NCBI GenBank assembly: GCA_002293505.1
Contig: DBDI01000007.1
Coordinates: 1-23,154, forward strand
Direction: 5' to 3'
Length of the DNA: 23,154 nucleotides
Source of the DNA: Alistipes sp. UBA936
Lineage (GTDB): Bacteria; Bacteroidota; Bacteroidia; Bacteroidales; Rikenellaceae
Part shown: piece after piece, positions 16,265-23,154 of the stretch
Layout of the letters: each line of letters opens with the position of its first letter
Position numbering within the stretch: position 1 is the first letter of the stretch
Translations under genes and position numbers: made by a program
Notes under the pieces: model-generated
What the model saw: only the letters and a program-made list of their open reading frames with translations
Told to the model about the DNA's origin: nothing
Databases searched by the model: none

Positions 16265-17584
16265 ATGAAAAAAATGTTTTTAGTGCTGGCGGCCGCTTTG
16301 GTTAGCGTCGCTGCAATGGGACAGGGTATGGGCGTTTCGGTCGAGAAGGTCGACGTGGCCAAGTTGCGCGCCGCGATCGCCAAGAGCGATGGCGAGATCG
16401 CCGATGCAAAGAAAAACACCAAGGCTGCAACGTGGCTCAAACGTGGCGACGTGCTGCTTGACGCCGAAGGTAAACCCACCAACGGATTGTATGTAGGTAT
16501 GCCCGAGAATATCCTCGTGTTGAGCTACGGTGAGGTTGCACCCACCGAAACAACCGTCGGCGGTACTCCTTACAAGCTCTACACGTATGCCGATTTCAAG
16601 GCTTATATCAATGCCGACAACCTGTTGGACTTCTACGTTCCCACGACCATTGTCGACCCCACTGCTCTCGATAAGGCCTACGACGCGTTCGCAAAGGCTT
16701 ACGAGTTGGACGCGAAACAGTCGCGCCGCGTTGCTCAGGGTATGACCGACATCCACTCCCGTAGTGTCGAAAGGGCCGGTGCGCTCTATATGGTCGAGCA
16801 GTACGCCACCGCCGCAGATGATTTCTGCCGCGCATACCGTGCAAGCGTCCATCCCTCGATGGCAGGCCGTACGGATACTATGTCGCTGTACTACGCCGGT
16901 ATGGCAAACGTGTTGGCCGAGCGTTATGATATGGCTCTCGAACGCCTCGATATGGCTCTGGACAAATATGACTACGAGCAGGAGGGCGACACTTACCGTA
17001 TGAAGTTCCTGGCTATGTACAACCTCGGCGAGCGCGAACCGGCTTTGGCTGTGCTCAAGCAGGGTCTGGCAAAGTGGCCCGGTAACGAAGCGTTGATCGA
17101 CATCACGATGCGCTATTACGCCGAGAACGAGGGCGACCCCAGCGACATCATCCCCCTCGTGCAAGAAGCCATCGCCGCCAACCCCAACTCGCCCGCCTTG
17201 TATCAGGGTCTGGCTCGGGTGTACGACAAACTGGGTGATAGCGACAACGCAATCGCCGCCATCCGCAGCGCAGTGCGCCTGACACCGAACGACTTCCTTT
17301 CGAACTACCTCGAGGGGTTGTTCATCGTCCAGAAGGGCGACGCTATGAATGCCGAACTGGGCAAGATGACCATCACCTCGCGCGCGCAGTATCAGGAAGC
17401 ACTCGACAAGGTGAACGGTGTGTTCGCCGAAGCGCTGTTCCCGCTCGAAAAAGCCTACGAACTGAATCCCGAGGAGGGTGCGACGGTCGAGTTGCTGAAG
17501 AACCTGACGTTCCGCCTTCGCGACGACGCGGCGATCAATGCCAAGTACGAAAAGTACAATGCGTTGTTCGAAGCGTTGCAGTAG
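16265..17584 (+). CDS. exported tetratricopeptide-repeat protein
   Basis: A 439-residue protein with signal peptide (about 1-19, ending SVAAMG-Q). The middle and C-terminal parts consist of TPR-like helix pairs, for example ALYMVEQYATAADDFCRAYR (about 175-194), YAGMANVLAERYDMALERLD, and ALYQGLARVYDKLGDSDNAI followed by AAIRSAVRLTPND (about 316-349). It likely acts in the periplasm as a scaffold. Genes of this type directly after gyrA occur, as far as I recall, in several Bacteroidales, so the pair is probably conserved. Only 25 bases separate it from gyrA and no promoter is evident, so co-transcription is likely. A strong terminator follows. Confidence 0.82.
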   Translation: MKKMFLVLAAALVSVAAMGQGMGVSVEKVDVAKLRAAIAKSDGEIADAKKNTKAATWLKRGDVLLDAEGKPTNGLYVGMPENILVLSYGEVAPTETTVGGTPYKLYTYADFKAYINADNLLDFYVPTTIVDPTALDKAYDAFAKAYELDAKQSRRVAQGMTDIHSRSVERAGALYMVEQYATAADDFCRAYRASVHPSMAGRTDTMSLYYAGMANVLAERYDMALERLDMALDKYDYEQEGDTYRMKFLAMYNLGEREPALAVLKQGLAKWPGNEALIDITMRYYAENEGDPSDIIPLVQEAIAANPNSPALYQGLARVYDKLGDSDNAIAAIRSAVRLTPNDFLSNYLEGLFIVQKGDAMNAELGKMTITSRAQYQEALDKVNGVFAEALFPLEKAYELNPEEGATVELLKNLTFRLRDDAAINAKYEKYNALFEALQ

Positions 17585-17601
17585 AAGTTACCGGTAAAAG
17601 T

Positions 17602-17644
17602 AAGCGGGCCACCCTCTCAGGTGGCCCGCTTCGCTTAATTTTTA
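17602..17644. terminator. intrinsic terminator shared by convergent genes
   Basis: A perfect 12-base stem, AAGCGGGCCACC (17602-17613) with GGTGGCCCGCTT (17620-17631), with a six-base loop. A T-run (17640-17643) follows on the + strand. On the - strand the stem is followed by a shorter TTTT. It separates the TPR gene from fabH and probably works in both directions. Confidence 0.9.
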
Positions 17645-18628
17645 CATTCCCCACTTATAATACAGGGCTCCCCAGGTGAAGCCGGCTCCGAAGGCCGACA
17701 GTATCAGGTTGTCTCCCCGACGGAACCTGTCGCGAAAGTCCCACAGCACAAGCGGTATTGATGTTCCGGCGGTGTTGCCGAATCGTTCGATGTTCACCAG
17801 TATCTTGTCGTCCGACAGGCCCATCCTGTGGCCCGTGGCGCTCAAAATACGCAGGTTGGCCTGATGGGGTACCAGATAGGCCACGTCGTCGGCCTTCAGC
17901 CCGTGGCGCTCCATCATTCCCACCGAGACGTCTGCCATATTGCTGACGGCGTACTTGAAGACCGTCTTTCCGTCCTGATAGATGAAATGTTCGCGGCGTT
18001 CGACCGTCTCTGCCGTCGGGGGGTAGCAGCTGCCGCCCGCCTTCTGATACAGGAAGTGGCGTCCGATTCCGTCCACGTGGTGCTCATAGTCCACCAAGCC
18101 TTCCGTCGGGTCTTCGGTTCCCTCGACGAGCATCGCCACGGCTGCGTCGCCGAACAGCGGACAGGTGTTTCGGTCGGTGTAGTCGGTAATGGAGCTCATC
18201 CGCTCGCCGCACACCAGTACGATCTTGCTCGCCCGTCCGGCCCGGATGAAAGCATCCACCGCCGTGAACGAGAAGATGAATCCGCTGCAACCGGCGTTGA
18301 TGTCGAATCCCCAGGCGTTCTTGATGCCCACCTTGTCGCAGATGACGTTGGCCGTGGCCGGGAATAGCATATCGGGCGTTACGGTTGCACAGATCAGCAT
18401 ATCGACCTCGTCCGGGGTTGTTCCCGTTGCGGCCAGCAGTTTTTTCACGGCGTCGGCTCCCATCTCCGAGGTGCCCAGTCCGTCTTGCTTGAGGATGTGT
18501 CGTTCGACGATTCCGGTGCGCTCGCGGATCCACTCGTCGGAGGTGTCGACCATCCGCTCAATTTCTTGATTCGTAAGTACATACTCGGGGATCGAAGCCT
18601 CGATCCCTCGGATAACGGCTCTTTTCAT
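17642..18628 (-). CDS. fabH: beta-ketoacyl-ACP synthase III (FabH)
   Basis: A 328-residue FabH that would condense acetyl- or branched acyl-CoA with malonyl-ACP to start fatty acid synthesis in the cytoplasm. The catalytic triad is visible: C114 in INAGCSGFIFS, H255 in VPHQANLRI and N285 in ERFGNTAGTS. The family motifs DTSDEWIRERTGI and GAGFTWGALYYKW are intact. The start at 18628 (MKRAVIRG) is preferred over upstream ATGs at 18664 and 18646, which lie in or above the promoter. The promoter TAATTTTGC ends four bases before this ATG, so the mRNA is probably leaderless. Fatty-acid genes usually adjacent (plsX, rpmF) are absent here, so this may be a stand-alone copy. Confidence 0.95.
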   Translation of the reverse strand: MKRAVIRGIEASIPEYVLTNQEIERMVDTSDEWIRERTGIVERHILKQDGLGTSEMGADAVKKLLAATGTTPDEVDMLICATVTPDMLFPATANVICDKVGIKNAWGFDINAGCSGFIFSFTAVDAFIRAGRASKIVLVCGERMSSITDYTDRNTCPLFGDAAVAMLVEGTEDPTEGLVDYEHHVDGIGRHFLYQKAGGSCYPPTAETVERREHFIYQDGKTVFKYAVSNMADVSVGMMERHGLKADDVAYLVPHQANLRILSATGHRMGLSDDKILVNIERFGNTAGTSIPLVLWDFRDRFRRGDNLILSAFGAGFTWGALYYKWGM

Positions 18629-18632
18629 AGGT

Positions 18633-18641
18633 GCAAAATTA
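18633..18641 (-). promoter_or_regulatory. -7 promoter element for fabH
   Basis: On the - strand TAATTTTGC matches TAnnTTTGC exactly. A TTG lies upstream at 18664-18662, about 20 bases away. The element ends four bases from the FabH start codon. Confidence 0.72.
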
Positions 18642-18713
18642 CGCATCGCCCTCCAACGAGCCAAACAATTAACGAAATCATAACATTGGCGCTTCTGATT
18701 CGCAAAAAAATGC

Positions 18714-18721
18714 TACCTTTG
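18714..18721 (+). promoter_or_regulatory. -7 promoter element for the Ig-like lipoprotein operon
   Basis: TACCTTTG matches TAnnTTTG and lies 37 bases before the start at 18759, inside the divergent gap shared with fabH. A TTG at 18686-18688 is 25 bases upstream, longer than the usual 19-20. Confidence 0.7.
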
Positions 18722-18758
18722 TCGCCAAATCATTATTCAAAAACCAACTGAAAAACGT

Positions 18759-19973
18759 ATGAAAAAGTATTTTGCATTTCTGGCCGTAGCGGCGCTTCTG
18801 TTCGCCACCGGCTGCGGTAAAGACAACAACGACGACAACAAACCCAAAGAGATTAAAGTCACCGGCGTGACCGTCTCCGAGACGACACTCAGCCTCGAAG
18901 TGGGAAAGACAGCGACTCTGACCGCCACGGTCGCTCCCGAGAACGCCACAAACAAGAAGGTCACCTGGTCGACCGACACCCCCACCGTTGCCACCGTTAG
19001 CGCAGCCGGTGTTGTGACCGCGGTTGCCGAAGGTACCGCTAAGATTACCGTCACCACCGAAGACGGCAACAAGACCGCTTCCACAACCGTGACCGTGTTT
19101 GAGTACGTGACCATCGAGGGCGAAGGGTTCGACATCTCTAAGGATGTGAACATCGCCGCCTCCGCCGCCACCGAAGCGCAGGTTGGTCTGACCGCCTCCG
19201 TGTACGACGCCGAGGGCATCCAGAACTTCATCGTGAATATCTCCACCACCAGCCCCGCGTTCGGCGGCCTGCTCGGCACGATGCACCTCGAACAGTTCGA
19301 CCTTGCTAATCAGGGTGCGCTGGCTCCGGTTCTTGGGATGGCCGGTCTGCCCGCCGAGGCCGACGTGAAGGGCGCCAAGACCCTCAGCCTCGACCTGTCG
19401 GGCTTCGTTCCGATGATGTTGGGCGTTGCTCTTCCGGGCGACTTCACGACCACGTTCGAGATCATTGTCAATGACGACTCCGAACACCACGCCTCCGCAG
19501 CTTTGGTTATCAATGTGGACGACGATGTAACTCCGGGCGTGACTATCGCCGGTGAGAGCTTCGACATCGACGAAGAACAAACCATAACCTCCGCCGAGCA
19601 GGGTACGCCGCTGGTGATTCTGATCGACGCCAACACGACGATCGAAAACTTCCTCGTGGAGATCACCTCGTCGAGCGCCGTGTTCACCCAGATGCTGGGC
19701 CTGATGAATCTCGACACAGAGTTCGACCTTGCCAACCCCACTCCCCAACAGGCCGGTGCGCTGGGTGAACTGGACGGAATGTTGCCGTTCGGTGACGACG
19801 TGAAGGGCAAACGCGAGATGGAGTTCGATCTGACCCAGTTCGTGCCGATGATGTTCGCCGTCGAGGATGCCGACATCACCGCCTCGTTCAAGATCACCGT
19901 AACGGACAAGGGCGGCGCTACGGCGACCAAAACCCTGTCGCTCGATCTGGTTAATGTAGCCGAGGCCGAATAA
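18759..19973 (+). CDS. Ig-like (BIG2) lipoprotein with a duplicated domain of unknown family
   Basis: A 404-residue lipoprotein with lipobox ATGC (C19) followed by an acidic stretch (KDNNDDN) suited to surface display. A bacterial Ig-like group 2 domain covers about 32-114 (VTGVTVSETTLSLEVGKTAT, VTWSTDTPTVATVSAAGVVT). Two copies of one domain follow (about 117-255 and 261-398). Each begins VTI-GE-FDI, contains an FDLAN motif, a 'DVKG' turn and a 'FDLTQFVPMM'-type segment, and ends in a beta-strand. I do not recognise this repeat with certainty; similar motifs occur, from memory, in Bacteroidetes proteins linked to PCMD loci. The stop overlaps the next start, showing tight coupling. Likely a cell-surface adhesion or binding protein. 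Confidence 0.75.
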   Translation: MKKYFAFLAVAALLFATGCGKDNNDDNKPKEIKVTGVTVSETTLSLEVGKTATLTATVAPENATNKKVTWSTDTPTVATVSAAGVVTAVAEGTAKITVTTEDGNKTASTTVTVFEYVTIEGEGFDISKDVNIAASAATEAQVGLTASVYDAEGIQNFIVNISTTSPAFGGLLGTMHLEQFDLANQGALAPVLGMAGLPAEADVKGAKTLSLDLSGFVPMMLGVALPGDFTTTFEIIVNDDSEHHASAALVINVDDDVTPGVTIAGESFDIDEEQTITSAEQGTPLVILIDANTTIENFLVEITSSSAVFTQMLGLMNLDTEFDLANPTPQQAGALGELDGMLPFGDDVKGKREMEFDLTQFVPMMFAVEDADITASFKITVTDKGGATATKTLSLDLVNVAEAE

Positions 19974-20788
19974 TGAAACGCACGATACTATTCACCATAA
20001 CCGCCTTGCTTCTCAGTGGGGCGGTTTTTTCGCAGAGCCCGACCAACCAGACCCGTCGTGAAAGATTCGACCGCGGGTTGGCTTTCGACACCCGCACTCC
20101 CTCGATGCCCAAGGGTATGTGGGTGGCGGGCCTGAACGCCTCGTTCTCCGATAGCTATAACGACAATTACGACGCCTTCATCATCGCCGACGCTGCCGGT
20201 AAGGGTTCGTCGCTCGCTATCAGCCCGATGGTGCACTACGTGTTCGCCAACAACCAGTCGATCGGGGTGCGCTTCTCGTACCACCACCGCCTCACAGACC
20301 TGACCGACATCGACTTTCACCTCACGGACGAGCTCTATTCGATGCTTTTCGGCGACGACGGGGTGAAGTACCGCTTCCAGAGTGACAGTTATATGGGCTT
20401 CGTCTCGTACCGTTATTATATAGGTGTGGGTTCGAGCCGCCGCCTGTTGCTTTTCAACGAGGTGCAGGCTGGTTACGGCGGCGGCACCCAGCGGGAGGAT
20501 AGTGGCCGTACCGATGCCGGTGGGTTCAAGCGTTCCACTTGGCAGAAGTCGCGCTCACTGCGTCTGGGGTTCTCTCCCGGGGCGGCGATGTTCCTGACTA
20601 ACTCCTTGGCTGCCGAGTTGCAGATAGGATTGCTGGGCTACGAGTACCGCAAACTCACCCAGGAGACCCGCGAGGCTGCGACTTCCGACGTTCTTGTTCC
20701 TGTTCAGAAGGGCAGCCGCACGACTCACAACGGCTCCGCCCGCTTTGACATCTTTTCCATCGCATTTGGTATAACCTTATACTTATGA
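19973..20788 (+). CDS. outer-membrane beta-barrel protein
   Basis: A 271-residue exported protein (signal peptide about 1-21, ending VFSQ). Amphipathic strands alternate with polar turns, for example MWVAGLNASFSDSYNDNYDA, AISPMVHYVFANNQSIGVRF and MGFVSYRYYIGVG, and the protein ends in FSIAFGITLYL, a good beta-barrel C-terminal signal. About 8-10 strands are suggested by eye. It overlaps both neighbours (start within the previous stop, end overlapping the next start by four bases), so it is translated with two predicted surface lipoproteins. It could anchor or export them, or act as a small pore; no enzyme motif is visible. Confidence 0.75.
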   Translation: MKRTILFTITALLLSGAVFSQSPTNQTRRERFDRGLAFDTRTPSMPKGMWVAGLNASFSDSYNDNYDAFIIADAAGKGSSLAISPMVHYVFANNQSIGVRFSYHHRLTDLTDIDFHLTDELYSMLFGDDGVKYRFQSDSYMGFVSYRYYIGVGSSRRLLLFNEVQAGYGGGTQREDSGRTDAGGFKRSTWQKSRSLRLGFSPGAAMFLTNSLAAELQIGLLGYEYRKLTQETREAATSDVLVPVQKGSRTTHNGSARFDIFSIAFGITLYL

Positions 20789-21924
20789 AAAGACTTTTGC
20801 TTTTCGCCGTGGTTTTGCTGGTTGGTTGCGTAGGGCGGTTGGAGCTGGAGCCCGACATTGAGGGGACGATCGTTACGCTGGAGGTCGAGGGCCAGACTCG
20901 CTCGCAGGCCAACCCCGCAACTCGCACGGTAACTATCGAACTGGAGCAGGAGGCCGACCTGGCCAGTGTCCGCGTGACGCGCCTCGTTCTGGGCCCGACC
21001 GCGACGGCCGACATTGCTGTGGGTGATGTGCTCGACCTGACCGCCCCGCGAACTGTTATCGTAACGACCGTCGCATCCTACACTTGGACCGTCTCCGCCT
21101 CCCGGGCCCACACCGATGGACGTGCGCTGCCCGGCGGCGACTTCGAGCAATGGTACCGTGCCGACCGCAACGACAAACCCGACCCCGCAGGCCGCGTGTG
21201 GAATCCCTGGCCTGAGGGCGGTGTGTGGGAGCAGGATCGCTGGTGGGACACGGGTAACAAGGGCGTGGCATTGCTCTACCCGGGCAACAGCACCCCCACC
21301 GAGCCGGGCGAAGGCTGTCCGGACAACCCCAGCGGGCGAGCTGCGCGGTTGGAGTCGGTATACGCGGTGGTGAAGGCCGCGGGGGGAAACATCTACTTCG
21401 GGAAGTTCGGCGAGCTGAATGGCTTGAACGCCACCTGCGAGCTGGGCCACAACTGGCAAACCCGGCCCCGGCGCCTTCGCGGATGGTACAAATACTTCCC
21501 GCAGCCGGTCGATGCGGTGCACGAGGGTTACGTCTCGCTGCACCCTTATGGGTTGAGTTATGATGAGTGGATGGGTTCGCCCGACTCGTTGCACGTTTGT
21601 ATGGCTCTATGGGCATCGCCCGACGGCCGCGACATTCCCTTTACCGTCGACACCACTCCGGAGCGCTTCGTCGATTTCAGTCGCGACGCCGATGGTGTGT
21701 TGGCCTACGGGTCGTTCGTCAGCGCACGCGAGCAGGCTTCGTGGGATGAATTCGCGGTCGAGATGGAGTACTTCATTCCCGCCTCCGAGCCCCTGCCCGC
21801 AAACACGCAACTCTATCTGTTGGTGACCGCTTCGAAGAACTGCAACTACTTCATCGCCGGCACGGGACGAAACGGAGGCAACGGCTCGCTGATGTACGTC
21901 GACGAGTTGCGGCTGGAATACTGA
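20785..21924 (+). CDS. PCMD-domain lipoprotein
   Basis: A 379-residue lipoprotein (lipobox LVGC, C15). The N-terminal region (about 25-112) is an Ig-like beta-sandwich. The C-terminal part (about 115-379) resembles the 'putative carbohydrate metabolism domain' (PCMD), a jelly-roll-type fold found mostly in Bacteroidetes. Supporting segments are LPGGDFEQWYR, ARLESVYAVVKAAGGNIYFG, LRGWYKYFPQPVD, DSLHVCMALWASPDGRDIPF and SLMYVDELRLEY at the end. It is translationally coupled to the upstream barrel by a four-base overlap. PCMD proteins are suspected to bind carbohydrate at the surface, but no catalytic role is established. It ends seven bases from the convergent SPOR-like gene. Confidence 0.78.
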   Translation: MKRLLLFAVVLLVGCVGRLELEPDIEGTIVTLEVEGQTRSQANPATRTVTIELEQEADLASVRVTRLVLGPTATADIAVGDVLDLTAPRTVIVTTVASYTWTVSASRAHTDGRALPGGDFEQWYRADRNDKPDPAGRVWNPWPEGGVWEQDRWWDTGNKGVALLYPGNSTPTEPGEGCPDNPSGRAARLESVYAVVKAAGGNIYFGKFGELNGLNATCELGHNWQTRPRRLRGWYKYFPQPVDAVHEGYVSLHPYGLSYDEWMGSPDSLHVCMALWASPDGRDIPFTVDTTPERFVDFSRDADGVLAYGSFVSAREQASWDEFAVEMEYFIPASEPLPANTQLYLLVTASKNCNYFIAGTGRNGGNGSLMYVDELRLEY

Positions 21925-21931
21925 GACGGGC

Positions 21932-22384
21932 CTACTGCTGCACAACCACTGCCTTCGAGAATTGCGGCAGTACCCGTCCACACAGGGCGATGGCGTCCAC
22001 GCGGTCGGGGAACGACCCGGCCGTCACCTTGAAGTAGGGACTTTCGTAGCTAACTGCGACGGGGATATCGGGAAACATATCGGCGAACCGGGCCGCCACG
22101 GCGCGGGCGTTTTCGCGTGCACTCTGAGAGTTGTCGCGAAAGAGCGAAACGCCGTAATAGACGGTATTTTGGGGAGGCATCAGCAATTCGAGTGCCCTCG
22201 CCGCGTCGGGCGTCTCCACCACCTCGATCCGCGCACCGCTCAACGAGTCGGCCCGCGAAAGGCTCCACCGTACCCCGTCGATCCCCTCCGCACCGGGCTG
22301 TTGGGCGTGGGCGGTTGTCGTTATGGCAAAGGCGATGGCGAGGGTCGTTGCGAGGGCCGCCAAAATCAAACCAAGTTTTTTCAT
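21932..22384 (-). CDS. exported SPOR-like domain protein
   Basis: A 150-residue protein with a signal peptide (about 1-27, ending TAHAQ). The C-terminal half (about 74-148) resembles SPOR-type peptidoglycan-binding domains of Bacteroidetes: VYYGVSLFRDNSQSARENAR, RFADMFPDIPVAVSYESPYF and KVTAGSFPDRVDAIAL. 'YFKVTAGSF' corresponds to the conserved strand of the SPOR fold. SPOR domains bind denuded glycan strands, so a cell-wall or division-site role in the periplasm is likely. The start overlaps the stop of the upstream lipoprotein gene (ATGA), so the two are coupled. Confidence 0.75.
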   Translation of the reverse strand: MKKLGLILAALATTLAIAFAITTTAHAQQPGAEGIDGVRWSLSRADSLSGARIEVVETPDAARALELLMPPQNTVYYGVSLFRDNSQSARENARAVAARFADMFPDIPVAVSYESPYFKVTAGSFPDRVDAIALCGRVLPQFSKAVVVQQ

Positions 22385-22824
22385 AGGTCGAGTTTATCCA
22401 TTAGTTGTTCGAGCGACACGTCGTCCATCTTCAGCCGCTTGTGCTTGCTGCCTATGCGCATCCTGGCGTCAATGTCCACCGTGACTCCCCGCGGCCGGTT
22501 CATCAACGCACCCACTCCGCTGAGCGACACGCTGCTCAGTTCCAGTTCGTAGTCCACCTCCGTAGTCCGGCGGCCCGGCATCCTCACCGGCGAAACGAGC
22601 CTCGCCCGGGCGATCTCCCGCCGGCCACTCCGCACTACCAGTTCGGCCCGCTCTACCACAATGTCTTTGCGGTTGTCGTTCTCGACGGTCATCTCGCCCC
22701 TCAGCACGGTCATTCCCCGCAGCTTAGGCGCGTCGGCTTCTTTCACATCGAGCCTGGCCATCGGGTTGCAACCCGTCAGCGCCATCGTCAGCGCCAGAGT
22801 AAGGGCGCAAATCAATCTTTTCAT
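22381..22824 (-). CDS. LEA type 2-like small lipoprotein
   Basis: A 147-residue lipoprotein (lipobox LTGC, C19). After the signal peptide it reads as a single beta-sandwich: LRGMTVLRGEMTVENDNRKD, IVVERAELVVRSGRREIARA, RMPGRRTTEVDYELELSSVS. This resembles the LEA14/water-stress type fold (strand plus 'N' turn), in which similar Bacteroidetes lipoproteins are annotated. The start at 22824 is chosen because the upstream part of the longer frame (to 23025) is out-of-frame shadow of ubiE. The start overlaps the ubiE stop by four bases, and the stop overlaps the SPOR gene start. Function unknown; it is likely a periplasm-facing or outer-membrane lipoprotein. Confidence 0.68.
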   Translation of the reverse strand: MKRLICALTLALTMALTGCNPMARLDVKEADAPKLRGMTVLRGEMTVENDNRKDIVVERAELVVRSGRREIARARLVSPVRMPGRRTTEVDYELELSSVSLSGVGALMNRPRGVTVDIDARMRIGSKHKRLKMDDVSLEQLMDKLDL

Positions 22825-23154
22825 AGTTTCGTTCCTGTATAAATGTAAGCCACTCCAAAAGTCAACCTCTTCACCCTCACCTGCTCGAACCCTGCCCGCC
22901 GCATCATCTCCGCGAACTGGTCCGGTGCCGGAAACTCGCCCACCGAGCGCGGCAGATAGTCGTACGCCGCCCTGTCGCGCGACACCACACGCCCCAGCCA
23001 CGGTAATACACGGTGGAAATACCAACGGTAAACCCGCCCGAAAAGTGCGCCCCGCGGCTCCGAGAATTCGAGTATTATGCAGCGGCCGGGGTAGGCGTTT
23101 TTGCTGCCCTTGCCGGGTTTGCCGCCCTCGTCGGGTTTGCCGCCCTCGTCGGGT
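22821..23154 (-). CDS. ubiE: demethylmenaquinone methyltransferase UbiE/MenG, C-terminal part (partial)
   Basis: The - strand frame is open from the right edge to TGA at 22823-22821, giving 110 complete codons. The protein reads CIILEFSEPRGALFGRVYRW, then YFHRVLPWLGRVVSRDRAAY, DYLPRSVGEFPAPDQFAEMM, and ends GVAYIYTGTKL. This is the usual C-terminal half of UbiE/MenG, the SAM-dependent C-methyltransferase of menaquinone synthesis. The motif LEFS-P is preceded by an unusual Pro-Asp-Glu-Gly-Gly-Lys repeat encoded by an 18-base tandem repeat. The N-terminal SAM-binding half lies outside the window. The stop overlaps the next start by four bases. Confidence 0.92.
   Translation of the reverse strand, partial: PDEGGKPDEGGKPGKGSKNAYPGRCIILEFSEPRGALFGRVYRWYFHRVLPWLGRVVSRDRAAYDYLPRSVGEFPAPDQFAEMMRRAGFEQVRVKRLTFGVAYIYTGTKL
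23114..23154. repeat. 18-base tandem repeat inside ubiE
   Basis: The unit CGGGTTTGCCGCCCTCGT occurs at 23114-23131 and 23132-23149, and a third begins at 23150 and runs off the window. A degenerate copy precedes it (about 23097-23113). On the coding strand each unit encodes a PDEGGK-type hexapeptide. Confidence 0.85.

Noticed and set aside
18629..18664. FabH starting at 18664 or 18646
   Set aside because: These starts precede or overlap the promoter TAATTTTGC, and the extra residues are not part of the FabH family, whose N-terminus fits MKRAVIRG.
22825..23025. Longer N-terminus of the 147-residue lipoprotein
   Set aside because: The upstream extension is out of frame with, and overlaps, the well-supported ubiE end, and would bury the signal peptide and lipobox.
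1..23154. CRISPR array, insertion sequence, prophage or toxin-antitoxin genes
   Set aside because: No regularly spaced direct repeats with unique spacers, no transposase or integrase motifs and no phage genes were seen. The only tandem repeats are the coding duplication at 8540-9480 and the 18-base repeat in ubiE.

Overview
The window looks like a chromosomal segment of a high-GC Bacteroidales bacterium, most likely an Alistipes-like member of the Rikenellaceae. This is inferred from the roughly 58% GC feel of the coding DNA, SusC/SusD genes, many Bacteroidetes-type promoters (TAnnTTTG, once with a correctly spaced TTG), near-absence of Shine-Dalgarno sequences, and proteins typical of the phylum (DUF6377 regulator, BACON, PCMD, SPOR). 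No 16S or other species-level marker is present. Core genes (tatAC, tRNA-Ser, gyrA, fabH, ubiE/menG) alternate with cell-envelope and carbohydrate genes.

Layout: (1) 1-377, the end of an unknown + strand gene meeting a small acidic - strand ORF. (2) 450-1530, tatA-tatC, the twin-arginine translocase. (3) 1570-1656, tRNA-Ser(CGA) with a near-ideal promoter, followed three bases later by the start codon of a DUF6377-type membrane regulator (1660-3237). (4) 3399-11223, a polysaccharide utilisation locus: SusC, SusD, a PKD-containing surface glycan-binding lipoprotein with three related C-terminal modules, and a BACON-GH16 lipoprotein. The order and the GH16 active-site type point to beta-1,3-glucan (laminarin-like) or mixed-linkage glucan. 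(5) 11239-12771, an exported M81/MlrC-like metallopeptidase with its own promoter directly on the start codon. (6) 12794-13650, a WG-repeat protein preceded by a leader that can fold into a very long G-U-rich hairpin. (7) 13699-17584, gyrA and an exported TPR protein, ending at a strong terminator shared with convergent fabH (17642-18628, - strand). (8) 18759-21924, a tightly overlapping + strand operon: Ig-like/duplicated-domain lipoprotein, outer-membrane beta-barrel, PCMD lipoprotein. (9) 22824-21932 and the right edge, a - strand overlapping set: ubiE/menG (cut by the window end), an LEA-like lipoprotein, and a SPOR-like exported protein.

How they may work together: the regulator, SusC/D pair, binding protein and GH16 form a compact surface glycan capture, cutting and import system. 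The window shows no second glycosidase, so oligosaccharides imported by SusC must be finished by enzymes encoded elsewhere. The 18.8-21.9 kb operon is the least explained multi-gene unit: two predicted surface lipoproteins and a barrel, translationally coupled. The most unusual nucleic-acid signals are the structured leader at 12.8 kb, the tRNA-mRNA junction at 1.66 kb, apparently leaderless starts of the M81 and fabH genes, and a mosaic near-identical internal duplication in the glycan-binding protein.
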